33,102 nt of DNA. It comes from an uncultured Planctomycetaceae bacterium. GTDB lineage: Bacteria; Planctomycetota; Planctomycetia; Planctomycetales; Planctomycetaceae. The first letter of the stretch is position 1; every line of letters begins with the position of its first letter. A program made the position numbers and the translations under genes. The notes beneath the pieces were generated by a model. The model was not told where the DNA came from. It did not search any database and saw only the letters and a list, made by a program, of their open reading frames with translations. The stretch lies in assembly GCA_903924405.1 (NCBI GenBank), contig CAIYBH010000258.1:1-33102 (forward strand). The letters run 5' to 3'. Shown piece after piece: positions 8,496-16,537 of this stretch.

Positions 8496-8873
8496 ACCCA
8501 CCACGCCGCCGACGCCCAACCCACCGAGCCGCGACGGTCACGGAGCGGTAAGTCCTTTCCGCAGTGGTAACTCCCCTGCAGAATGGCACCACCGTCATGG
8601 AGTGACAACACGGTCACTTCACGTCGGCATGCATATGCCCCTTCCAAGCCAACACACGCGGCAAGGAAACACACGTCGCGGGGTCCAGGCGGCCGCCCTC
8701 AAAGGCTCCGCATAAGGCGTGTTATCCCGGGGCCGGAGTTGCCGTCGTGGCTTTTATGCGCTCCCCCGAGGACCATCACTCTCGAGGGCGCTGATATCCA
8801 GCCCGGACGTGCCTTTACCGTCCGGCCCTTCCGCGTGTGGGTTCACAAGGGCCAACGCAGCAGCCCAAACCCG
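8496..8873. other. convergent intergenic region
   Basis: This is the space between the ends of the rightward VOC gene and the leftward RNase III fusion gene. Apart from the hairpin at 8803-8825 I see no gene or RNA. The string GTTATCCCGG occurs twice (near 8719 and 8872). Open frames running through it are continuations of antisense frames. Confidence 0.5.
8803..8825. terminator. hairpin between convergent genes, possible bidirectional terminator
   Basis: CCGGACG and CGTCCGG form a perfect 7-bp stem around a 9-nt loop. It lies between two converging genes, where a shared terminator would be expected. There is no T-run on either side, so intrinsic termination is doubtful. Confidence 0.3.
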
Positions 8874-10742
8874 TTATCCCGGAAATGGAGTTCTGAATGT
8901 CGGCTGATCGCCAGCACTGCTGAAACCCGTGTCGGCAATAAACAGACATCCGGCCGACGGATGACGCTCAGCCTGCTCGACACTCATATGCTCAACCGCA
9001 GTCGTCAGTACCAGCCTGATCCTGCCCGACTGCTCAACCAGTTGTGGACAGGTGACCCGTGGAGACCCCTGGCATTTCCAGACCGCCTGCAGCTCTCCGT
9101 CCAGAAGGCCATATTGCCGCGCTTCACCAGCATCGGGGTCGCCCGGATTGTAAAGCGCCACAATCAGACTCTGGCGGTCAGGTGTCAGGATCATCCCGTC
9201 CGGAAAGATCTCTTCCGCTGTCAGATCCACAACCGTTTCTGCCGCTCCCAGCTCACCCGCTTCGATATTCAGCAGACGCCGCACAATCCGCCGTGTGCAG
9301 GAGTCAATATCGTACAGTGTCAGTGTGCCATCAGAATTTCGCACGACCGCTTTGCCGTTGGAACAAATCTGCTCCCGATCCAGTCGAATGGTCCTGCCAT
9401 CACTTCGGCGCCACAGATACAACCCCGCCTTCGGCGTTTTGAATTCCAGCTCTTTGCAGCCAAAAATCAGATTGTCCTCAAACACAACCGCATCGTTGAT
9501 GATGGTGTTGTCCACGTCATGTTCGATTCCCTCAATAAAGGGACGCCATGAGCAATCGTGGGTGTCAAAAATCCCAACCGTCCGCTCCAACCCAACGACA
9601 AACACTCCGGAAGCCTCGGTGGGAAAAGCAAAACCAGGCCGACCGGGAAGCTCCCACGTCTGATTGTGCCCGGAATTCAGATCAAACACATTCAGTGAAC
9701 CGACGCGGGATTCCGCCCCATGCTGGATCGCAACCCAACTGAAACGCCCGCCACCCAACTGGTAGGGTCCCTCTGGAAGGAATCGCAAAGTCTCTGTACC
9801 GGGATTCCACAGCAGTTCCGCCATGTTTGTTTTCACCGAAGACTCCTTCTGATCGTCAGGCCGCTGGACGTGGCCCGCCAGTGTCGAACCACTGTTCAAT
9901 GCATCGATGCCAGTGCTACTTACCGGCAGACCCTGCTCCGGGACGGATTCATTCTTCGGTCCCGACTGCATACCCACATCAACGGGCTGCAGTGACAGAA
10001 ACACATCGCGCCCATCTGTCTCAGATTCAGGCACCTCGCCCGCCGTGTCGACGACCGCCTGCGTCTGCGGATGCAGTAGCTCCAGCAATGCATTGCGCGC
10101 CGCCTGCTGTTCCGCTTCTTTCTTGCTGCGTCCCCGTCCACTTTCGAACAATAACTCGCCAACACGAGCCGCGATCACAAATTCACGCGCGTGATCCGGT
10201 CCGGATTCTTCAATCACGACATATTCCGGCGTGCGGCTCAGCTCCCGTTGAGTATATTCCTGCAGCTGACTCTTGAAGTTCTCTGTATCCACCGGCTGGC
10301 ACAGCTTCAGTTCTTCCTCAAACGCCATCAGAATAAAAGTGCGTGCCCCGTCCAGCCCCCCGTCGAAGTACACCCCCGCCACCAGCGACTCTACCACCGC
10401 CGACAGGATGGAATCCGGAATGACCTGCAATCCCCGCCCCACAAAAATCAACGGTTCAAGGTCCAGTCGCCGAGCAACCCGTGCACAGGTCTGACGACTG
10501 ACCAACCAGGATTTCATCTGCGTGAGCTGCCCCTCGCGCTGGTCCGGGTACAGCTGAAAAAGATGCTCGCAAATCAGCAAGCCGAGGACCGCATCCCCCA
10601 GAAACTCCAGCCGCTCGTTCGAATCCAGGCGAGTCTCTGCGGAGGAACTATGCGTCAAACACCGACGCAGTAACGCTCGGTCCCGGAATACATACTGAAT
10701 CCGAGTTTCACACTGCTGCAGAATGTCTTCGTTAAATGCCAT
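8874..10742 (-). CDS. rnc: ribonuclease III fused to an SMP-30/gluconolactonase-like propeller
   Basis: RNase III cleaves double-stranded RNA in rRNA and mRNA maturation. The 622-residue product is nearly three times normal length. Residues 1-150 are the nuclease domain with signature NERLEFLGDA (Glu46, Asp50); residues 155-223 form a dsRNA-binding domain ending SKKEAEQQAARNALLELL. A polar linker (224-302) leads into about 315 residues resembling SMP-30/gluconolactonase propellers, with the three usual metal ligands present: Glu324 (PEGP), Asn462 (SNGKA) and Asp515 (FPDGM), spaced as in SMP-30. Oddity: where RNase III normally has SILADxxEA, this protein has SILSAVVES, so the conserved metal-binding Asp is Ala115 while Glu118 remains. 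The ATG at 10742 gives a standard N-terminus; an upstream TTG (10829) is unlikely. The map gene lies 99 bp upstream. An internal Shine-Dalgarno and GTG at the junction suggest the propeller may also be made separately. Confidence 0.9.
   Translation of the reverse strand: MAFNEDILQQCETRIQYVFRDRALLRRCLTHSSSAETRLDSNERLEFLGDAVLGLLICEHLFQLYPDQREGQLTQMKSWLVSRQTCARVARRLDLEPLIFVGRGLQVIPDSILSAVVESLVAGVYFDGGLDGARTFILMAFEEELKLCQPVDTENFKSQLQEYTQRELSRTPEYVVIEESGPDHAREFVIAARVGELLFESGRGRSKKEAEQQAARNALLELLHPQTQAVVDTAGEVPESETDGRDVFLSLQPVDVGMQSGPKNESVPEQGLPVSSTGIDALNSGSTLAGHVQRPDDQKESSVKTNMAELLWNPGTETLRFLPEGPYQLGGGRFSWVAIQHGAESRVGSLNVFDLNSGHNQTWELPGRPGFAFPTEASGVFVVGLERTVGIFDTHDCSWRPFIEGIEHDVDNTIINDAVVFEDNLIFGCKELEFKTPKAGLYLWRRSDGRTIRLDREQICSNGKAVVRNSDGTLTLYDIDSCTRRIVRRLLNIEAGELGAAETVVDLTAEEIFPDGMILTPDRQSLIVALYNPGDPDAGEARQYGLLDGELQAVWKCQGSPRVTCPQLVEQSGRIRLVLTTAVEHMSVEQAERHPSAGCLFIADTGFSSAGDQPTFRTPFPG
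9834..9848 (-). promoter_or_regulatory. internal ribosome binding site and GTG start at the RNase III/SMP-30 junction
   Basis: On the minus strand AAGGAG (9848-9843) is followed by 6 nt and an in-frame GTG (9836-9834, Val303 of the fusion). It begins MKTNMAELLWNPGTE, where an SMP-30 protein would naturally start; a second in-frame ATG follows four codons later. It is among the strongest Shine-Dalgarno sites in the window, while the RNase III start itself has none. A separate propeller of about 320 residues is therefore plausible. This is inferred from spacing and position only. Confidence 0.6.
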
Positions 10743-10841
10743 AACCCAATCGTGACCACCGTTACGTCGTCCCAGCCAGTACTCAACGCCCAGCCTCGCT
10801 TCACTCCGCCACCCGCACTCCAACGACAATTCCTCAACCGC

Positions 10842-11645
10842 TCAGAAGCGATGGCCTTCCTGAGGCCCGTGCTGTGTCAGTGTCAGAATCTCCGGCCCAG
10901 CGTCCGTCATCAGAAGTGTGTGTTCAAACTGAGCCGAAAGTGCCCCGTCCTTCGTACGCACCGTCCACTTGTCCTTCTTGTCCAGCCTGGTTTCCCACGT
11001 CCCCATATTCAGCATCGGCTCAATCGTGAAACATGTTCCCGGCCGCAGCAAATCCCGGTTGGATGTCAGCTGTGGGTAATGCGGAATCCCGGGCTCCTGG
11101 TGAAAGTCCCGGCCAATCCCATGCCCCTGATACTCACGCACGACAGAATACCCGGCCTGAGCTGCAAACGCCTGAATCGCCCGACCAATCTCCGTCACTG
11201 TCCCACCAGGCCGCGCCGCATGGATACCGACGAACAAGGCGTCAAACGTCGTCTGCACCAAACGCCGGGCGGCGTCGCTGACATCGCCCACCAGAAACGT
11301 CTCAGACTGGTCCCCATACCAGCCATTCACGATCGTGGTGATGTCCACATTGACGAGGTCACCGGATTTCAACGGTCGCGTATTGGGAATCCCGTGGCAG
11401 ACCACCTCATTCACACTCGTACAGATCGTTTTGGGATAGCCCTTGTAATTCAGACAGGCCGGAATATGCCCGTGATCCATCGTGTAGACGTAGGCTAAGC
11501 GATCCAGCTTCTCCGTAGACATCCCCTCCACGACATGCGGACGCAGATAATCCATGAGTGAGGCGTTGAAACGCCCGGCCGCCTGCAGGCCTTCACGCTC
11601 CTCAGGGCTGAGATACAGGGGTATTTTCTTCGTCAGGAGTGACAA
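10842..11645 (-). CDS. map: methionine aminopeptidase, type I
   Basis: This cytoplasmic metalloprotease removes the initiator Met from nascent proteins. The 267-residue protein carries all five metal ligands: Asp101 (NVDITT), Asp112 (YGDQSETF), His175 (GHGIG), Glu209 (TIEPML) and Glu241 (QFEHTLL), plus catalytic His84 (VVCHGIPN). It has no N-terminal zinc-finger extension, so it is the simple bacterial form. An insert-like segment ([23 protein letters not shown]) before the last ligand matches the usual WTVVTKDGSLSAQ region. The frame starts with a TTG at 11645 having GGAAG nearby; no ATG precedes the conserved part, so a non-ATG start is likely. It reads toward the RNase III fusion gene 99 bp downstream and may be cotranscribed with it. 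Confidence 0.95.
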   Translation of the reverse strand: MSLLTKKIPLYLSPEEREGLQAAGRFNASLMDYLRPHVVEGMSTEKLDRLAYVYTMDHGHIPACLNYKGYPKTICTSVNEVVCHGIPNTRPLKSGDLVNVDITTIVNGWYGDQSETFLVGDVSDAARRLVQTTFDALFVGIHAARPGGTVTEIGRAIQAFAAQAGYSVVREYQGHGIGRDFHQEPGIPHYPQLTSNRDLLRPGTCFTIEPMLNMGTWETRLDKKDKWTVRTKDGALSAQFEHTLLMTDAGPEILTLTQHGPQEGHRF

Positions 11646-11826
11646 ACTACGGCTTCCACTGAGAGTTTCCGGAAAACAACACCAACAGCTCCGCGATTAT
11701 CATGGGGCCCACAGGGGATGTCAAATGCAACGCTGCAATCAGCAGAATTCCGCGGCTTTCCACACGCCGCGCACCGTTCCCCCATCGATTCATCACAAAG
11801 CCGATTCCTCGACAACGTCAGCCGCT

Positions 11827-14800
11827 TCAGTTCTTTTTCTGAAACAATTGATGCGTCGAATCTCCTCCTGCCTGCAACCAGGCGACGAGGTCCAGAATTT
11901 CTTCCGCAGAATATGTGATCAACAGATTCATCGGCATCGTCGAAGTCAGCGATCCCTCCAGCTCTTCCACCTCCGCCATCGAAAACGACACCTTCGTCTC
12001 CGGTTTCAGGGGATTGGGCAGCAACGTGACGGTGTCCGCTGTCTGTTCCAGCTTCAGTCCTGACACCAGACGGCCGTCATTCAACACGGCAACCCACGTC
12101 TGATACTGCTTGTTAATCTCCGCCGATGGCTCCAGAATCTGCCGCAGCAGCTGCGCACCCCGAAATCGCTCCGAAATCCGCGTCAGCTCCGGTCCCACTG
12201 CAGATCCCGAGTCCCGTACCCGGTGACACTTGATACAGCCGGCCGATTCAAACACCTGACGCCCTCGCTCCGCCGAACGCTCCGTCATCGCATCCGCAGC
12301 ATTGCCGAGGTCCTCCGTCGTCCACGTCCGCACAAAACTTCGCACCGGCGTCAACGACGTCTCCGGTAGTGGCTCCCCATCTGGAATCACAAACAAACTG
12401 CCCTGCATCACTCGCCAGTGCCCCGGATAGGTGCACACCATCCGATACTCGCCAGGCTCCTTCGGCGCATCAAAGAACATCGTGTAAGTCTCGCCTGGCT
12501 GCAGAATCGGCGAAAAACAGATTTCACGCGGATCCTCCGGTACGTAGTGCGTCGCAATCGCCCGCGGATTGCTGGCTAACTGCATCGACTGTTCTCCGAA
12601 CTCATCAATCGCGTCCGCCCTCACAATCGCCACGTTGTGTGGCATCCCGGGATCCCCGTTGCGAAAGGCCAGCGATACGCGAGCCCCCGGGGGCACTCGC
12701 AAAACACGCGGCTCATACTGCAACCCCGGTGCCGCGCCGAACGACAGCTTCATCGAACTGGAAACCCAGCCGAAGTCGGTCCCCAGCCGCTCCTGCTGCA
12801 CAAGCCGCACGTCCTGCTCGTACTTTTCGGCAATCGGAAAATCAGGCGATGGGCGTTTGGCTACCGCCACATAGTCAGCATACTCCTGAAAGTCGCCACG
12901 CAGATTCAGGATCGTTGCAAACACGTCCGGCTGAACTCTGGCACCATCCCGTGTTCGAAAGCTCGTGTGAACATGAAACTGCATCACCGAATGTAGTTGA
13001 GGTATCTCCAGAAACACCGATCGACCGTCCGGCAGCAATCGCACCGATTTCACCGGCACATGATCGTGCCCCTGGCGACCGGGTTCCCGAACCGAAAACT
13101 CAGGCGATCCATAGCCCGCACTGTAAAGGTAGTTCCACTGCTGACAAAATACTGCCGATGCCGAAACACTGGCCGGGTCCAGCTCGCCACTGAACCGCAT
13201 GATCACTCCGTTCCCCCACGCTTCAAAGGCCCGCGGCACAACCAGTGGTTTATCAGTCAGACGCAAACGCTGCAGGCAACCGTCCTCTTTCGCATAACTC
13301 TGCCAACCTTCCGTCCCACCCACGTACACAAAACCGTCCTTCGCATTGAAGGCAACCCGACAGACACCACTCAGATAATCTCCGGGAAGCGGTACCACCG
13401 CTCCCTGCGATCGGCCCCCAACCTCGTCCCGCAGTACAAGGTACGCTTCACACGCTCCAAAAGATGTTCCCAGAGCTGCCCCGGACAACGGCCCCAGTCG
13501 CGCATCCTCCGGCAGAAATCCGATCTCGCCTGATGAATTGTCAACCCCTCGCGGAATGAAACACAGTGGTAGATCATATCCGTACCGACCACGCCCGGGC
13601 TGCGGTCCCTTCAGGCCGTGATAACTCTGATTGCCCACTTCGAAAATTGCTGACGCCGGAGTCCAGGTGCCTTCCTGAACCGTGGCCAGCACGATTCGGC
13701 CATCCGCAGAAACCCCGATTCCATTGGAATTCCTCAAGCCATTCCCCAGTGATTTCATCGTTCCCGCATGGTCCCGATGCGCAACCCCATAGTCCCCGGC
13801 TGACACCGACCAGTACAACTCACCCTGCGCATCCTGCTGCAGCGATGTGCAGAAATCATGTCCGCCCGTGGTCGGAAATTCATTCGTGACGCATTCGTAA
13901 ACATCCGCTTCACCGTCACCGTTCAGATCGTGCAGTCGAGTGATCTGATCCGATCCCAGTACCAGCACCTGATCCCGCTGGATCACAACGCCCAGGGGCC
14001 GATACAGTCCGCTCGCAATACGCTGCCAACGCAGCTCATTGCTGGCCCCGACATTCCCGAGGCCATCGACCAGCCAGACTTCCCCCATCAGAGTCGCTAC
14101 GACAACGCGTCCGTCACTCAAACACCCCACTCCACCAATCCGCAAGGCCGTGCGAAAGGGATTGGCTTCCCCCGCCGGTAACGTCAATGTGTCAATCGCG
14201 ACAGGCCCGTCTTCAGTTCCCGGTTGTGCCAGCGTCTGCACGGTCTGATGAACCCATTGCCCCGAGGCCCCTTTCGCCACATCCACCTCCGCAGGTGCCT
14301 GCAGCGTTGAAAACTGAAACGGCTCTTTGGTCTCGCTGCCATGCAGAGTCTCATATTGGATCCGCAGGGTGCGTTCTTCGTCGCCGTCAGCAAACTCCAC
14401 TCCGATCTGATCACCGCGACGCACAAGCGATCCGCCCACGGAATCTCCCGACAACGCAAGACGCTGAGTCACTCCGTTCAGAGTCACATGGAATACCGTC
14501 GCCCCTTCCTGCACAGACTGAGTCACTTCCGCCCCGGCCCCCGGAGCGTTCAGTTGCAGAAATGTCCCCGCCGGCAGCGGGCCCCGAACTCGCAGCGTAC
14601 GCACAATCCGACCACCGTCTGCCGCACAGGTCTCCGTGACCCTCGCCTGCTCAACCAGAACCGAAAACAACACCGTCGCCCCATACCGGTTGAAGCCGAC
14701 ATAACGAGTCCGTGTGCCGGCCGGGAATTCCCAACGCGATGCCCCCGTCAACCACAACTGCTCACCACCAGCTCTCACTCCTTCCATCAGGCCAAAACGC

Positions 14801-15231
14801 ACGAATCCCCAGTTCACAAACTGCCCACGCCATGCGTCTGTAAATGTCAATTGCTGAGGGTCATACAGGACCGTCGTCCCGCTGGACGCATCCAGCAACA
14901 CATTCACCGCCTTTGGCGTCGTGCGCCCAAAATGATGCGTCAGCTGACAGACAACGTTTCCCGGATCAGCAGCATTCAGCGTCCGGTCAAAACTGACCTC
15001 TTCAGGGTTCTGACCCCAGTGGCCAAATACGCCACCGTCCAGCCCGGGAAACTGAGGCAGGATGTCGGCCGGAGGCTTGCCACTGTTCAGCACCTGCTCC
15101 GCCTGCACCGAATAGAAATCCTCCACCCGATTCTGCGGAAACGGCAATCGATTCTCCGTCTGCCCCATCACAAACTGATAATTGCTGCAGACGAATGGCA
15201 GACAAAGCACCAACCAGAAAGCACGAAACAT
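11827..15231 (-). CDS. DUF6797 - propeller - cupredoxin - cytochrome c multidomain secreted protein
   Basis: This large exported protein (1134 residues) has several redox modules, in order: a signal peptide (1-23); a DUF6797-like region (about 60-295); a glucose/sorbosone-dehydrogenase-like propeller (about 345-700) with a DLNGDGEADVYE calcium-type loop; a beta-rich segment; a type 1 copper (azurin-like) domain with His865 (PHNVAIV), Cys933, His938 and Met942 in MVCTYPGHWRVM, the Cys-His-Met spacing seen in azurin; and a C-terminal PVC-type cytochrome c with one haem motif CIKCH (999-1003). An electron path from a sugar-oxidising propeller through copper to haem is a reasonable inference; the substrate is unknown. 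I chose the ATG at 15231 because it starts the signal peptide; the open frame runs back to 15510 but overlaps trmB there. Its stop is 181 bp from map. Related cytochrome-propeller proteins are abundant in planctomycetes. Confidence 0.9.
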   Translation of the reverse strand: MFRAFWLVLCLPFVCSNYQFVMGQTENRLPFPQNRVEDFYSVQAEQVLNSGKPPADILPQFPGLDGGVFGHWGQNPEEVSFDRTLNAADPGNVVCQLTHHFGRTTPKAVNVLLDASSGTTVLYDPQQLTFTDAWRGQFVNWGFVRFGLMEGVRAGGEQLWLTGASRWEFPAGTRTRYVGFNRYGATVLFSVLVEQARVTETCAADGGRIVRTLRVRGPLPAGTFLQLNAPGAGAEVTQSVQEGATVFHVTLNGVTQRLALSGDSVGGSLVRRGDQIGVEFADGDEERTLRIQYETLHGSETKEPFQFSTLQAPAEVDVAKGASGQWVHQTVQTLAQPGTEDGPVAIDTLTLPAGEANPFRTALRIGGVGCLSDGRVVVATLMGEVWLVDGLGNVGASNELRWQRIASGLYRPLGVVIQRDQVLVLGSDQITRLHDLNGDGEADVYECVTNEFPTTGGHDFCTSLQQDAQGELYWSVSAGDYGVAHRDHAGTMKSLGNGLRNSNGIGVSADGRIVLATVQEGTWTPASAIFEVGNQSYHGLKGPQPGRGRYGYDLPLCFIPRGVDNSSGEIGFLPEDARLGPLSGAALGTSFGACEAYLVLRDEVGGRSQGAVVPLPGDYLSGVCRVAFNAKDGFVYVGGTEGWQSYAKEDGCLQRLRLTDKPLVVPRAFEAWGNGVIMRFSGELDPASVSASAVFCQQWNYLYSAGYGSPEFSVREPGRQGHDHVPVKSVRLLPDGRSVFLEIPQLHSVMQFHVHTSFRTRDGARVQPDVFATILNLRGDFQEYADYVAVAKRPSPDFPIAEKYEQDVRLVQQERLGTDFGWVSSSMKLSFGAAPGLQYEPRVLRVPPGARVSLAFRNGDPGMPHNVAIVRADAIDEFGEQSMQLASNPRAIATHYVPEDPREICFSPILQPGETYTMFFDAPKEPGEYRMVCTYPGHWRVMQGSLFVIPDGEPLPETSLTPVRSFVRTWTTEDLGNAADAMTERSAERGRQVFESAGCIKCHRVRDSGSAVGPELTRISERFRGAQLLRQILEPSAEINKQYQTWVAVLNDGRLVSGLKLEQTADTVTLLPNPLKPETKVSFSMAEVEELEGSLTSTMPMNLLITYSAEEILDLVAWLQAGGDSTHQLFQKKN

Positions 15232-15376
15232 AGGCGGGACCGATCGCAGAGAAGTACACTGCAGAGTCCGCAGGACTCCGCAAAACAACAACACCGTCAT
15301 CTCATCCTCAGACATCAGCCAGCACGGCCGGCCGGACAACTTTGAAAAGGTCTGACCGATCCGACTGCTGACCAGC

Positions 15377-16000
15377 TCACACACGCTGCCACATCGCTCG
15401 GTAAATTGGAAATCCCAGTTTCCGCTTCTTCCGCTCAAAACTGGTCTGATAATCCATATCGTTTTCCGCTTCACGCTCTTCCGGCGGTGGACACAGCTGA
15501 AACGTCGCACTCCCCGACATCAGCCCGCAAACCATCGCGAAGTAATCTGCGACGTCAGTCCAGTGATGCAGCAGGCCGCCGGGCCGGATGACCCGCGCCA
15601 GCCTGTCAAGAAATTCCGGGTTGAAAATCCGCCGCTTATGGTGCCTGGTCTTCCACCACGGGTCCGGAAAATACACATGGGCCGCATCCACGCTGCCCGG
15701 CGCAATCAACTGTTCCAGCACGCGATTCGCATCACCACCGATCACCCGAGCATTGGGCAGCGCACGCTTCTGCAAACGTTCCGCGGCCCGCCGCCCCTCT
15801 CGGTAGTCAATCTCCAATCCCACGAAATTTCGCTGCGGATGCTGCAGAGCGGCGTTCAACAGAAACAGCCCCCGACCAGATCCGATATCGATCTCAACCG
15901 GCTGCTCCCGCTCAAAAAACTGTCCCCAACTCAGCTCCGGACCCACGTCTTCGATCGTCTGAAACCACGGCTTCATGGAGGTCACTGGATTCGGCGGCAT
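15377..16000 (-). CDS. trmB: tRNA (guanine-N7-)-methyltransferase
   Basis: TrmB makes m7G46 in the variable loop of tRNAs using S-adenosylmethionine. The 207-residue protein is of normal length and shows the SAM site EIDIGSGRG (36-44), GLEID (61-65), GGDAN (88-92), the family hallmark YFPDPWWKTRHHKRR (110-124), and the C-terminal TSFERK (186-191), where Thr and Glu contact the base. Starts at residue 1 (ATG at 16000) or Met9 are both possible. It is the first gene of the leftward block trmB, cytochrome protein, map, rnc fusion. Spacing to the next gene is 145 bp, so a shared transcript is possible but not shown. Confidence 0.96.
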   Translation of the reverse strand: MPPNPVTSMKPWFQTIEDVGPELSWGQFFEREQPVEIDIGSGRGLFLLNAALQHPQRNFVGLEIDYREGRRAAERLQKRALPNARVIGGDANRVLEQLIAPGSVDAAHVYFPDPWWKTRHHKRRIFNPEFLDRLARVIRPGGLLHHWTDVADYFAMVCGLMSGSATFQLCPPPEEREAENDMDYQTSFERKKRKLGFPIYRAMWQRV

Positions 16001-16537
16001 CTCTGCACTTCTCTTCGTTTTCGTAAATCAATCATCCGGAACCAGACATCACAGCACTTGTCGACACGCCCCGCCGCAAGCCCGGTCACACTCCCCCCGC
16101 ACAACACACCGGCCCCGCCCCGAATTCTCCGGACACGATCCGACTGCTGCCAGAGAATAACGAATTTCCCCGCTTTTCGCATTCTGATCCCGCAAAAATC
16201 GGAGCGCGCTGCCGCAACCACTGACCACACGGTCATCTTCCATACATTCACTGGTAAATTCCCCGCTTTACGTAACCGGCAGCCTCCACGTCTCAGGCAG
16301 ACTTTTCCCGACAGATTCGGCAGACCCGACAGCCACGGAAAAGGCCCGCACACCGCTGCAATTCTTACCACTGAACTTCACGTCCGCCGATATTTCTGGC
16401 AGTACCGGTTTTCCCGAGCCTATGAGCCGCAAACGCGATGTCGCCTCCTGCAAAAGCACGTGGCGTTGTGCCGGCCCCGCAACTGACTGCCGCTTCGGGA
16501 ATACCACAACCAAACTTCTGGCTGATCCGTTTGCTCC
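16001..16537. other. trmB / DUF1207 divergent intergenic region
   Basis: These 537 bp should hold both divergent promoters. I see no gene. A 17-bp sequence is present twice with two differences (16163-16179 and 16256-16272, core TTCCCCGCTTT), which may be a paired regulatory site or chance. No clear -35/-10 pair was found. Confidence 0.4.

Noticed and set aside
8583..9551. 322-codon plus-strand frame near the VOC gene
   Set aside because: Most of it is antisense to the propeller part of the RNase III fusion, and it matches no family.
10616..10626. GTTCGAATCC, resembling a tRNA T-loop
   Set aside because: It lies inside the RNase III signature-coding region, and no acceptor stem or anticodon arm can be formed around it.
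11751..11771. CGCGGC/GCCGCG hairpin downstream of the large cytochrome gene, as a terminator
   Set aside because: Only 6 bp with no T-run in the leftward direction; too weak to call.
15232..15510. N-terminal extension of the large cytochrome protein to 1227 residues
   Set aside because: The extra residues overlap trmB, lack family similarity and would hide the signal peptide that begins at 15231.
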